Origin: Turritopsis dohrnii
Lineage: Eukaryota; Cnidaria; Hydrozoa; Anthoathecata; Oceaniidae
NCBI GenBank assembly: GCA_027922465.2
Contig: BQMF02000026.1
Location: forward strand, 992,001 to 1,056,000
Direction: 5' to 3'
Length of the DNA stretch: 64,000 nucleotides
Below the pieces are notes generated by a model, which ran no database searches, was not told the DNA's origin, and worked only from the letters and a program-made list of their open reading frames with translations. The position numbers and the translations under genes are program-made. How positions within the stretch are numbered: position 1 is the first letter of the stretch; every line of letters starts with the position of its first letter. Shown one piece after another: positions 35,317 to 47,693 of this stretch.

Positions 35317-36150
35317 CCGTAATTATTCTAATTTACTGCTGATTCTAATTAACGCGGATTGACAAAAATGGCTAAAAGTTTGTAATTAATTGACTCTAAT
35401 TATTAACGCGGGTCGCAAATTTCGAGTATTTTATTTGCTTCTAATTTAACGCGAGTCTGAAAATTTCTAAGGAAGTAGACAACGGTTTCTATTTATGCAT
35501 TTGGAAATTTTATATTTCCTCGTAAAAATCTAAAGGAATGGGTTATCATCTTCTTCATCAAGGTCGTTGCCAATGTATTCCTTACTTTCTGCATACAAAG
35601 TTCGTAGAATTTTCCACTGCGGACTCTTTCAGGGTTTGAAGAAGTTATTCCACAAACTTCAAATGACCTTTTGACCATTTCCTTGTTCTGGGCAAGATAG
35701 TTGTATCCTTCTTTGACCCAGTATGTTTTTACATGAAGAGTGGCGGTGAAGTTTCTGTCAGAATAACTGGTAAAAGACAACACACTAAAGATCTACCACA
35801 AGGGGGAATGGAGCTTCCCGCTCTGTACACTTTCAAATCTACAAATGTAGAAGTTCATACCAAGCTTTCAGATGTTGTTTCCGTTTGCTATTAAGGACTA
35901 CAATGAGTGTAAAAAAGTAGCTTTGTCGACTTCAAAACAAGCGAAGAAAAAAAATTGAAAAGCTTGTAAATTTAATTTCATTTGAAAAATAAAAAATGTC
36001 TCTAATTTTGTGCTGATATTTTTTTTGACTCTATAATTATTAACGCGGGTTCGTGGAGTTCAGAAGTTTGTAATTAAATGACTCTAATTATTTACGCGGG
36101 TCGGTCAAAATAATTATTTTGGGGGCCGCAGTAAATTAGAATAATTACGG
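35317..36150 (-). mobile_element. TA-flanked TIR element, copy 2 (834 bp), in a splice donor
   Basis: Same length as the copy at 31849-32682 and almost identical; I noticed only a handful of substitutions, and the 96-codon minus-strand frame (35493-35783) is unchanged. TA duplications at 35315-35316 and 36151-36152. The left TA is the TA of a GT-A donor: before insertion the sequence would have read GATGTAAGGG. Confidence 0.8.
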
Positions 36151-36530
36151 TAAGGGTTTTTACGCAATAATTTGCTGCGCGATTTAATCTAATCCAATAT
36201 AACAAACACAGCAGAAAGGTTTTCCAAATAATTATATTATATTTATTTGTATAATTATAGCCAGTTTTTTCAGAGTTTCTTTCTGGCTGCGCTTTGAGAA
36301 ATTCGATAAATTTTTCGCTGAAATTTCTTTTCTTTAATCGTTTTATACGAGAGTGTTTTCCAATGCAGGACAATTGTCACCGTGTCTCCAAAAATAGCCT
36401 TAAAGTTCCAGAACAGACCAATTACAGCCTAATGAATAATCAATTAATGACTATTATTTTGAATACCAATAGACATTTTTGGATCAAGTGTTCAAACAAT
36501 TTTCACAAATGTTTCAGAATGGCTGTTTTA

Positions 36531-37053
36531 AGGTGGATTTACACACGTCGAAATTGTCGATCGAAATTTTCGATCGAAATTTTTTAAGCTTGCTGATTGG
36601 CTGAGAAAAATCATCTGACTTTTCGTCTTCGAAAAAAATACTCTTCGAAAAAGTTGAAAAATTTCAACTTTTTCGACGAATGTTTTTGAAAAAAAATCAA
36701 AATCGCTGTTTTAAACTTGTTTTGCTGCGTCATCAAAACGTGCAAATCAAACATGGACGTTGATCCAGAAGTGCTGCGTGCTTTATTTTGCGCTGTTTCT
36801 CAGCAGCAAGACAAACAACAAGAACTACATTCTCTTTTGTTCTGCTTTTATTTTCTTCTTATACTTAATCAGGAGCAACAACCTCGTTAATATCAATTTT
36901 CTATACAGAAGAGCCCTGCACTTCATGTTTGTTTACATAAAAAATGGCGCCTTTTTTCGTCAGTGTGTAAATTAAAAATGAAAATCCGACGCGAAAATTT
37001 TCGATCGAAAATATCTATTCGATCGAAAAATTTCGACGTGTGTAAATCCAGCT
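36531..37053. mobile_element. Harbinger-like MITE (523 bp)
   Basis: Ends AGGTGGATTTACACACGTCG and, inverted, AGCTGGATTTACACACGTCG, with TTA duplications at 36528-36530 and 37054-37056. The TIRs are full of TTTTCGATCGAAA palindromes. A short frame at 36753-36887 (starting MDVDPEVLRALFCAVSQQQ) could be a trace of a Harbinger-associated protein, but this is weak. Confidence 0.75.
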
Positions 37054-37056
37054 TTA

Positions 37057-38894
37057 GAATTTCCATTCATTTTTTCAGAATTTGGTCAAGAAAGGTCTAA
37101 CTTCGACCAAATTTTCAAAGTGAAATAGAAAGAACTTTCATCTTAGAGGCATTAAAAGAAACACACCAGTCAGAACATTCCAGAATGGCAGAGAGATCAT
37201 GCCCGAGAGAACAGCTAGTTCAGTCTGTTCAAGGAAAAATACCGACACCACGGAGCAGACGTGATATGGATCAGGGGGATTATTGCTGAAAAAAGAATAG
37301 GACCAAGAATAGAGCCTTTCTATTTTTGAAATATTTATGCATACCACCAAAAAACTAAAATTTACATTTTAAACATCACTCATATCTTCTCCTCAGATCT
37401 TGCAAAAAGGGTTTTTTACAACTCGATTATTAAAACGCAAAAAGCCTTGTCGTCCCACACAATGTTGTGATACGTGCAATGTTCTCCATAAATCAGAAAA
37501 CTATAGCCTCGCTGCGCGTTTCTGTCCAACTTTGCACTCCTGGTTTCGCAGAGAGTAAGCGAGGCGAAGCGAGATGGGAAATCTTGTTCCATGTGCTCTT
37601 CGATCTATATGCTAACACGTGTTTACGTGAATCTAAATTTCTTATCACAAAGATGTTAAATAAGTTATAACAATATTTAGCTTCCCAATTTCGGAATAAC
37701 AAAAATGTGTCCAGCTTTATCTGTCTGCAGGAAAAACAAAACGGTCTGTTGGTCTCACTTATTCCCCAAAACACCGGGGGAGAACATTGTTCATTTCAGT
37801 CCAACATTGCACGTCGCGCATTTCTGCTCAACATTGCACGTTTGCCCAACATTGGTTGGAACAACCTTTCTGTTTGTTCTTTTCTTTTTTTCTCTTATTT
37901 TTTTTGCGCCCAAGAAAAAAATCAGCAACAAACACATTCTAAAATGGCAGATTGGCAGTGACATGACATGAGTAATTTCGCCGAAGGAAATTATTATTAT
38001 TTTTAGGTGCTTAAGGAGTGATAATAAGATGCACTTAGTTGAAACGATATCCTTCTTAAAGAAATCATAACAAAGGATATGAATAGTGAGAAAATAAGTG
38101 AATGCTGCTGAAGGGGGGGGAAACAACGAACGGAAGAATTATATACTAAAATTGAGAGACGACCTGTGGTGGTGTGGTGAATAACACAGATTAAAAATTA
38201 TTTAATCTATTTTATGAATGTTCTGTTTCTATCTTCATATAAATATCAATAACCAACTTATACTGAAACATAAAGCTGTATTGAAATTCAACCAGGTTTG
38301 GAATTCACGGCCCCTCTTCTAAGAGAGCTACAACTGAACTGGAATTTCCACCACCTGTGCTGAAAAAATTCAGTTGGTTTAATTTGTTTCTGTTTGATAT
38401 TTAATTTGTTTCAACATTTGACATCCAAATTAAGTGTCATTTGCTACTTGAAGAAAGCTGGCAAAACATTTCATCAGCCTCCAAACAACCCCCTACTACA
38501 GCAGGCAGAGATTTGGTAGTCGAGTGTTGCCTTGCTTAGCCTTTGGGAATCCAAAAATTGATTTAATTTATATGTGTCAGGTCTTTTCTAGAAGTGTATC
38601 CAGACTGGCTGAAAATCTCTCTGTGTAGACAATAGCTAGCGAATTGCAAAATATAAAAAAAAACAGGTGCTTGAATATAAACATAATCCCTTTTAGGGTT
38701 TTTGAATTGTTTTAGGAGGATGCCTCATTCAAAAATCTCACTTTGAAGATTTGTAATGCCTTTGCAGATCTTTATTTTATTGTTGTCCTTGTGTCGAGAT
38801 TATCTTTATACTGAGTTTATGATTGAAATCAAGTTATGTTTAATTTAAATTTAAAACTATTTTATAGAATTTTTATAAATAAACATAGTGAAAT
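37057..38894. other. Gap upstream of syntaxin-16
   Basis: No supportable gene. Around 37795-37855 the motif CAACATTGCACGT occurs twice with a third, degenerate copy. The last few hundred bases should contain the promoter and 5' UTR of the syntaxin gene; no core promoter motif stands out in this AT-rich DNA. Confidence 0.3.
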
Positions 38895-41800
38895 ATGGCT
38901 ACACGTAATTTAACTAGGCTATACATAAACTGTCGAGATTCTGCAGTTAAAAATTCACCTAATAAATTGGAATATAAAGTACGAAGTTCAAAGAAAAACC
39001 AAGCGGTAAGGAATTAATGAATAGGAGCAGATTCATGATCCATCGTTTTACCAAATCCCCAGATGTCCATCTTACCTTGGTCTTAAATTCATCACTAAAG
39101 TCAATCCTCTATAATGGTTACTAAATTTTCCATCTTTTAGAAGGGAGATCGTGCTTATTTTAGTGATTCAAAAAAGATAACGGGCATCAATCATAACTTA
39201 AGAGCTTTTGTGTTCTTGTTATATATAATAAAAATACAGATGTTAATGTTGCGTAGTTTTATATTTCCAATATTCAGGATGATACTGTGGCCCTTGTTTC
39301 TGATGAAGACCTTGAGCTTGGAAGATCTAATGTGGATTCCATAGGCATAACGACTTTACCTCCAGAATGGTATATATTATCCTTTTTTATTAAATCATTA
39401 TTAAAATCAAGCAAAGGCTTTTTGATAACTATAACTAACATTGATTTTGCTACGTTGACACTCAACAATTGTATATATATAATCTTTTCTGCCCTTGTAA
39501 AACAGCAATTTTTATCATTTTATAGGGCTGATGCTGTGGAGGAGGTTTGTTTTTCTATGTTTTTCTTCTTTTTAATATATATCACTTTTTAGATGTTTAC
39601 GTTCAGTGGCAATTAATCACATGTCATTAATACTTCTGCTCTACCCTTTTATCTTACTTTCAAGAAAATAGCAGCAATATAGCTAAAGTCTAGAAAGGAA
39701 TTAACTCACTACCTGGTAAAAAGGCATCTGTACCTCCTCCAACTACCCTATTAATTGATGGTAAATCAGAAACCAACCCTCAAGTTATTGCTAACACATT
39801 TTATTCCTCTGTTGCTGAAAAGTTAAGGGCTAAAATACCACGTACCCCAAAATCGTTTACTACATTTCTAAAGAACCCTAATCAATATTCATTGTTTCTT
39901 TCACCTGTTACCAGGGAAGATGTTCTCGATTGTATAAGATCACTAGATGGTTCTAAGGCAACTGGTCCTTGCAGCATACCTACTCGTATCTTAAACTTAA
40001 TTGATAATATTGTGGCCCAGCCTATATCCGAACTAGTCAATTTAACTTTTGTTTGTGGAGTCTATCCTGATAGATTAAAAAACCCTAAAGTTCTTCCTGT
40101 TTATAAAAAGAACTCAAAACTTTTATGTAACAATTACAGACCAATTTCATTGTTATCCAATTTGGATAAAATTTATGAAAAACTGATATATCAACAGGTT
40201 TATCAGTTTCTTCAAAATACTAAAGTTATTTATTCTCATCAGTTTGGTTTCAGGAAAAAATATTCCACATCGCATGCTATCCTCAATATGGCACAGAAAA
40301 TCGTGGATGCTCTGGACAAGGGCAACTATGGTTGTGGCATTTTTATTGACCTTCAAAAAGCATTTGATACTGTTGATCATGAGATTTTATTGAAAAAATT
40401 ATTTCATTATGGCATAAGAGGCAAGCCATTTGAACTTTTTAAATCGTACCTCACTAACCGTACTCAGTTTGTTACATTATGACGTTTCTTCTAGTATAGG
40501 TATTGTCAGACACGGTGTCCCCCAAGGCTCTGTCCTTGGGCCGTTCTTATTTTTGTTGTATATTAATGATTTAAATGTTGCTATTAGGTTTTCTGTTGTT
40601 CACCACTTGCTGATGACACGAATCTCCTTCACTTCAGCAAATCTCTCAAATCTCTTAACAAAAAAGTTAATTTAGATCTCAAGTTCCTTTGGCACTGGCT
40701 CAATGCCAACAAAATTGCTCTTAATCCTGGTAAAACTGAATATTTGATCTTTAGACACCCCTCAAAGCCTGTTGATTTCGAAGTTAAATTGTCAATCGGT
40801 GGTGAAAGGATTTTTCCTAGTAACCACATTAAATACCTTGGAATTTTGATTGATTCTAACTTGAATTGGAAATCTCAAATTGATAGCATGGCGGTCAAAC
40901 TCAAACGTGCCAATGGAATTTTATGTAAACTTAGACACATGGTACCCAGAGAGACCCTCATCTCAATCTACTTTGCCCTGTTTAATTCACACCTGAATTA
41001 TTGTGCACAAGTATGGGGTCAACCTGTATCTATGTATGTACGTCGGATCACATCTCTGCAAAATTGTGCTGTTCGTATAATGTGTTTTGCAGACTTTGAT
41101 GCCCCAGTTGAACCTTTGTTTGCTAAATTGGGTTAATTAAGGTTTACTGACTTAATTCATATACAAAATGTAACTTTTTTACATTCTGTGTATCATGCTA
41201 AACTCCCCTCACCCTTAGTCGACACATTTGCAGTTGATTTCTCTCACGCTTACAATACTCGTGCCTCTACCAGAGGACTCATTAACTCCAGTCTTGTCAG
41301 AACCTCCTGTTTTGGCCTCAAATCTGTTAGACACCAGTCTATGCTATCTTGGCACTTTTGTCATACTGTAATCAAGGACTCCAAATTGATAGATTTGTCT
41401 TTGCTTAAATTGAAATCTACTCTTAAATCCACATTTCATAACTCCTATTGATTGTTTGATCTTTTTTTTTTTTTTTTCTATACCTGCTTCACTCATTTAC
41501 ACTGTAATTAAATTTGTTATTCAGCCTGTTTTTAGTTTGTCCTGTGCTGTTATGTCCCGTGGTTGTTTTTGTGATGTCCTTGGTGTCCGTCACGCTTGCT
41601 AGCTTTGCTAATTTTGGCGGTCTCCATTATAGATTGCCCATTTTCAGTTATATCTGCATCATTGATGAAATAACTATCGTTGTACATATTGATGGTAATC
41701 TATACAAAATATATGTCAAATTGATTGATTGATTGATTGATTGATTTGTTCAGGTACAATATGATATTTCGAAAATTCAACTTCGAAGTAAGTAATTGAA

Positions 41801-44800
41801 ATGTTGTTTCCAAAGCATTGTTTTATCTGCCTAACGTCTTTGTTTGTAAATTTGTTTCAGTAAAAGATTTAAATGTTTTACATAATAAGCATCTTAACCG
41901 ACCATCTATGGACGATGACGTAAGTGAAGAACATACCATAGATGTCACGACCCAAGAGATTACACAGGTATATTCACTTTAAGGAAACTGATATTCAAAC
42001 TTTTTTAATATGGTTGTTGTATTCCATATGTTATAAACAAAGGTTGAGAAAGGTTTTTTGACTTTCAGATTTTTAACTGGTTTTGGTTCTAGTATTGTTC
42101 ATTTTTTATCTTTGTTTATGAACAGCTCAGGCTGGTCACTATTCTTGGAAAAGGAATAGAATTGATTTCTTTTTTTTTTTTATTGTTATCAAAATGGGGT
42201 TGCTGCAAACTTATTAAGGACACATGAAAGACACATGCGTTTTCAGTGGTTGATACTAGGTTTAGGGAGAAGGTTTAACAACAAAAATACTAGGCTGAAA
42301 GTTTATTGTTTTGATATTTGTTTGCTATTCATTATACACTCATTCTTGCTTGCATACAAGCTTGAAGTAGAGATGTAACAAAACAAGGTTAATTAATGTT
42401 AAATTTATTTTAAGTCGGATTTTTATTGGATAATATATTTTTGTTATTGTTAAAGGTTTTCCTTTGTTTAGTTTTGCAATTATTCAATAATTTATTTGCC
42501 ATTTGTAATTTCCCTGATTTGAATTTTCATGTACTAGGTTTGAGAGCACATCAACCACCACGCTTATTATTGTCACCTAGGCAACTGTACTGCAAACAAA
42601 TAGAAAAATGAGAAAATGAAACAAATACCATTTGAGTAACCAGAAATGAAATAGCTTCAACTTTTCCGAGGTTGTGATATCAAATATAGGAAAAATTAGG
42701 ATGAAATCATTCTAGTCATAGACAGGTTTTTCTTACGATCACAAACACTTTACAACACCACTTTTAAGTTGATTGTGTTTTTATAAAAATCCCAGCCAAT
42801 GCACTCTTAGAAAACTCCTACAATTTGATTCTTAACGATGAGCCACACTATAGATAGATTTTCTTTTTCATGTACTTGATACCTGAATCAAATTGTTTGC
42901 AGAGGACTTACTTTCTCAGTCGTTACTGAAATTAGTTTCTTGATGGAAATTGGAGAAGTGAGATCATTGGTGTGGTTTGTTTAGATTGTTCTCATCATTG
43001 TGACAATGTTTGTTCTGTTGTTCATTTAGATGTTCCATCAATGTCAGCGTTGTATTCAATCCATCCAGTCTAGATCAAGAAATAATAACAAATCCTCACA
43101 AATTATTTTGCGCAATGTTGTGTCAACTCTGGCATCTCAACTGCAGGAGCTCTCCATCGCCTTCAAGAAAGGCCAGTCGACGTATTTAAAAAGTAAAGTT
43201 ATGTTTGTTACCTGAAATTCAAATATTTTACAAGATGCTCTTGTTGTTAGGGGAATGTTATATCCATTCAAAATAGGGTGTATAGGTCACTTGGTAAGAC
43301 AGTGGATTTTTACTAAAAGGGTGATGGTAGTGGTTCATATCCCATACTTGATACGAACATCTATAGAATCGATATAGCATAGAATAATATCTATAGAAAA
43401 AGCTATCTCCCTCATAGTTGTTTTCCTGCTGAGTATGATCTACAATCTTTTAAATCCAAGGTTAACCGCCATCTTGCTCTGTCTTTATAACTCTTCTTCC
43501 TTTTCTCATCTTTCTCATCTGTGTTTATAACTGTTCTTCCTTTTCTCATCTTGTAGCTCTCTGCCTAGTAGTGGCTTTGGCCTTGTAGGGAGCAACCCAT
43601 TTAAAAAAAATAAAAAATAAAAAAAATATGAGATTGTGCATGATGTGATGTAATGAACGAGTGCCTGAAATTATATAAGACCATAATCACCTATCAGTTC
43701 TCTGCCTTAAAATCTGAGCTCTGCATTGCTGGTGTGGGCCTGTGAATTACACTGCCACATCCCTCTGGTCACGGTAAAAAAAATTTTAAAAAAAGTGCAG
43801 AGTAAATGTTTGACGCCATCTGTTCAATACAATCTCACAAAGAAAGTTATCGTCATAGGATGGGGATATTCTTTCTGAATAGTGGAATAACAGACAAAGA
43901 TGTTTTGAAGAATGTTTACCTAACATATCTTTCTTTTATTGCTCAATTGTTAGACACGTATCTGAAAAAACTTTATACAATCTTTTTCTTAATCGACATC
44001 AACCATGGGGTGCTGATATTTTAATGTTTAGAATAGATTACTAGCGCTAGTAAAATCTTCTTAAAATACCAATGCTAGCTCTCTTGCTTTGTCTAGAAAT
44101 GAAAAATCGAGAAGAGAGAGAACGGGAATATTTCAGTAACGACTTTCAACCGACAAACGCTTTCATGAAAGAGGAAGACGAATCTTTTGACGATTTATAC
44201 GACAAGGTAACTACTAATTTCCGACAGTTTTCTATTCGCGAAAATTTCCGACACATCGCTGTGAAGTATATGACGTGTTTAGGGCTTCACTACAGCGCAA
44301 TTGCAAATGGTGGAAGAAAACGAGAAGGTTGTCGGTAAACGTGAAGACGAAATCCAACATATTCTTCGTTCTATTGGCGATTTGAACGCAATATTTAAAG
44401 ATCTTTCAATCCTGATCATAGACCAGGTAAAATTTTCGTTCCCTGCAAGTGCTCGTTTGACAAGATCCAATACAGAGAGAGAATTCAACTTACCGTATTC
44501 TCTCTGATTAGCGCCCCCGCCTCTAGACAAAATTCTTTTTCTAAGCGCCCCGAATACGGTATTTCAATCTAATTTGTCGGAAGACATGATTTTTCGAAAT
44601 GAGCCTCGTTTATTTACAGTCTCGATGTCTTTCGAATGTTTCTTTCGAATGATCCATTTTCTTTCTAGGGTTCTATTCTTGATCGTATCGATTATAATGT
44701 AGAACAGGCTTCTGTGCAAGTAGAAAAGGGATTGCAACAACTTCAAAAGGTATTTCTTAAGAATTCGTTTTGCGCGCGTTTTTTTTGAAACCAACAAATG

Positions 44801-44935
44801 TCAATAATGAAAGTGTGTTACTTCCGTTTTTAGAGTGAGAAACATCAAAAAAACAGTCGCAAGATGATTTGTATTCTTGTCTTGTCTGTGATACTAGTCA
44901 TCATGATCGTTGCGTTAGTGCTCACCAAAAAATAA
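38895..44935 (+). CDS. STX16: Syntaxin-16, trans-Golgi t-SNARE (10 exons, about 316 aa)
   Basis: Exons: 38895-39005, 39278-39369, 39526-39544 (a 19-bp microexon), 41754-41787, 41861-41967, 43030-43192, 44097-44206, 44296-44426, 44669-44749, 44834-44935. The protein starts MATRNLTRLY as in syntaxin-16, then DDTVALVS, LHNKHLNRP, TTQEITQMFHQCQR, YLKKMKNREERE, the SNARE motif with the central glutamine in LIIDQGSILDRIDYNVEQ (about residue 256), and a C-terminal membrane anchor (MICILVLSVILVIMIVALVL) followed by LTKK and a stop. It mediates endosome-to-trans-Golgi vesicle fusion with Qb/Qc partners and VPS45. One anomaly: joining exons 7 and 8 by GT-AG leaves the frame one base short (see findings). 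Intron 3 holds a LINE, intron 6 a LINE tail. Confidence 0.93.
39645..41747 (+). pseudogene. 5'-truncated LINE (CR1/Jockey-type) in STX16 intron 3
   Basis: Reverse transcriptase coding: SLDGSKATGPCSIPTRILN, NNYRPISLLSNLDKIYEKLI, HQFGFRKKYSTSHAI, FIDLQKAFDTVDHEILLKKL, GVPQGSVLGP, LADDTNLLHF (the active-site Asp pair is kept), LNPGKTEYLIF, IKYLGILID, LNYCAQVWG. At least two frameshifts (about 40478 and 40610) and stops (one in the TGG-to-TAG change at about 39690, another at about 41134) kill it. It ends with a TTGA microsatellite (41721-41745), the usual 3' tail of CR1/L2-like elements. The host gene and the LINE are on the same strand. Confidence 0.88.
41721..41745 (+). repeat. (TTGA)n LINE tail next to a splice acceptor
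   Basis: Six TTGA units close the LINE and are followed after only a few bases (TTGTT) by the CAG acceptor of STX16 exon 4 at 41751-41753. Confidence 0.9.
43345..43630 (+). mobile_element. 3' end of a different LINE in STX16 intron 6
   Basis: A short frame ends PAEYDLQSFKSKVNRHLALSL and stop, as at the C-terminus of LINE ORF2 proteins. A CT-rich 3' UTR follows (duplicated CTTCCTTTTCTCATCTT), then GTAGGGAGCAACCCATTT and an A-rich tail with AAAATAAAAAATAA. Only the last 290 bp are present, a typical 5' truncation. Confidence 0.65.
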
Positions 44936-47621
44936 TGATGGTAGATTTCATAGTGATGTAGATGCTGGTAAACTGACGCGTGATAATAATACCAGATGCT
45001 TCAATCGCCTTCGAAGGAGACAGACACTGCTGTAACCATCACTTAGAGAAAAGTTTAGATAAGAAATAATATTCTTTGTTTCCCTCCTATAAAACTCGAC
45101 CAATAAAATCGCTTGACTTTCAGGAGTTTTATAACAATGTTTGTGACATGAATGTGAGGCGGTTCAAAGATGGTTGCTCAGCTTGTATCGACTAATTGTG
45201 AATGGGATTTTTTCTACTCGTAACATGACATAAATATCTTTAGGTGAGTGTATAATTGATTTCTGTAACTCGATAATGCGGAGCGGTTCTTTTTCAGTTT
45301 TGTGGACGATAAATTTAAAATTCTATTTAAATAATTGTAAATATATATTTTTTGTTTGTTCTTTGAATACATGACCTTAAATTATCTTTTTGCAGGTTTT
45401 TGAGCAGCAAGTCTTCCCTTCCATTTTCAATTGCGGCCGCCATTTACTATTGACTAGTATTTCTTGTTTAAAGTCGGATCGCGAAATTTCAACGTTTCTT
45501 CATACGATGGTCATATTTTGAACCAATAACCAATGCGTGATTTGTTATTTTCGCAGTTGCGTTGTGATTTCCAAAGAAAAGAAACAACAGAAAAGTAGAG
45601 ATCCAACATCAATATGATTTTAGCACGTTTTGGTTTTTACTTTTTTAGACAAGTTTCCGATAGACCCTTCTCGACTGTGTTTAAACGCCCTGTTATGGCT
45701 TAGCCAACAAGTATCGACTCGTTTTATAGGTTGTAATTACATTGAGTTGTCCCACTGCGGAGTGGAAATAGTGGATATTGCTAAGAAATAAAAAATGAAA
45801 TGAGTGAAGCAGTATGTAGGAACATGGTGTTTTAACCGAAATTCTGATAAGATTTATGGCTTCTCCGTTTCTGATTCTTTTTGGTCAGTGCGATAGCAGC
45901 TGATCTTTCATTAGCGTTTGTACGTCCGTAATATTCCGAAATTTTATGTCCTCGATTGTAGGCTGAAGTCTGTTGTAGGCTGAAACAGAGGCTATTTTCC
46001 AACTCTGTTGCATGAATAAGTTAAAAGAAGATATATATTTTAAAACGTTTTCTGGTTGTGACTGTGGCCACGAAATCAGCAAATCATGAATATCGCTGTG
46101 TGGAGTTTCTCAAAACTTCGCTATGCTATGATCCTACCTATTCAGTGTGGAGTCGTATATTATTTTACTAGTCAGTTAGAACAGAATTATTTATGCAAAA
46201 CGATTCTTTTTGCTGGTCTCGATACATCTCCATTAAATTTATGCATATTGGTGTGCTTTGATAACGATCCCACACAGCCAAGTGTGGGGTGGCTGCTATC
46301 TCCAAAAACCACTACTTTTGTATGTAATTGGGTGCTGCTCAGTGCCGTAGACACGAAATTTTTTTAGGGGGGCCCTGACGTTTAGTATCTAAGGAGGCCC
46401 CACCGTGGTTGGGGCCGAGGGGCCCTAAAATCTTTGGGATTTTATACCCTCTAGATTAGCTGAAACTGCATTTTTCGAAAGTCAATTTTAAACAATAGGA
46501 TATCCAAAATGACATGAAATTCTAGTATATTTTCAAGTTTCTAAGAGACTATCTTTGTTATAAACTCTGCATATATCCCATTACATTATTGATAAGTACT
46601 ACGATGGATATTGAAACAAAAATAGTAGCAAATGCTTTATAGCGCGAAGTGTCCAAAGATGTTTTTTCTTGTGTCGTATTTGTCGATGAACTCATTCCCC
46701 CCCCCCCAACTGCTGCTACACTCACTGATAGTCTGAACTAAACATTAGGCTTGCTAAAAAAAGCAATGCATTTTAAGAATCACAGCAAAAAACTTAACTT
46801 ATTTTCCTGTCCATCATCAAAGCAAGGGTTTACTGAGATTGGTGACTCTTTCAGGAGAAAGCATTTAATCAATATTTCAATGCCGTAGATGAAAGTAAAC
46901 CCATTTTACCACCACAGGAATTTGATTTTATTGTGTTTGTGTATTGAGCAACATATACCGAAACTTTGAATAAATACAAAACCATTCTAGTAAATTGCGA
47001 AAGAATAAATTGCGAAAGAAACCTTTTTGTAAGTTCCATTATACACACCTTGTAAAAATAATTTTTATATATTATTATGACTTTTCTATAGAAATTTAAT
47101 ATTAAATTCATCCATTAACATTTCAATGGCACCTTTCACATTTTTTAAGGAAATTTGTTGGCGATGTTGTTATATCAGACTGTGAGTTAGCAGAATCGGA
47201 GATGTACCATTTTATTGGGCTTATGAGTTATCAGAATTTGGATACCGTTATGTGCCAAACTACAGACAGCCTTCGTTATTACGCACATTAAAATGTAAAC
47301 AAAGATTCTTGTCACAAAAATAGACATACACTCTTGCCAAGTTCACCACGTATAACTGAATAAAATGTTTTATGAAACAGACCAATAGAGAGCAATTAGC
47401 AGCAGCACTTGAAAATAATGGTGGGCCATGAAGAACCATAATGGCCTATATTTCATAAGAAATGTTCTCCCCCATTGTGATTAACGTACAAAAACTTTAT
47501 TTATTTGACTTATTAGATTTCTGCGAAAGCAAGAAAGCTATTACAACCGGCTTTGGTTTTTCTCTTCCGTTTTTTTCTTACTGTCTAAAGATAGCGCTTT
47601 TTACAATACAGTTACATATGT
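44936..47621. other. Gap downstream of syntaxin-16
   Basis: Begins with the presumed STX16 3' UTR. No supportable gene: the frames at 45885-46367 and 46869-47111 have no recognisable motif or good splice context. Around 46368-46440 there is a GC-richer patch (GGGGCCCTGACG, GGCCCCACCGTGG) that may be a repeat remnant, and a poly-C run at about 46697. Confidence 0.35.
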
Positions 47622-47693
47622 AGTTCTGTGGTGCAGTTGGCTAGTTACTCGGCTGGTAACCGTTTTGTCGGTGGTTCGAGCCCACGTGTAGCA
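47622..47693 (+). tRNA. tRNA-Thr(GGT)-like sequence, degenerate (SINE head or pseudogene)
   Basis: An A-box-like TGGTGCAGTTGG (47629-47640), an anticodon loop CTGGTAA with anticodon GGT, and a perfect B-box GGTTCGAGCCC (47673-47683) are present at tRNA spacing. The anticodon stem pairs only at its three loop-proximal pairs and the acceptor ends do not pair well, so it is probably not a functional tRNA. It is more likely a pseudogene or the head of a tRNA-derived SINE. Confidence 0.5.

Noticed and set aside
36372..36587. Open frame after a CAG acceptor (DNCHRVSKNSLKVPEQTNY), possible next exon of the 33900 gene
   Set aside because: The frame runs into the TIR of the MITE at 36531 with no donor seen, and its composition is not convincing.
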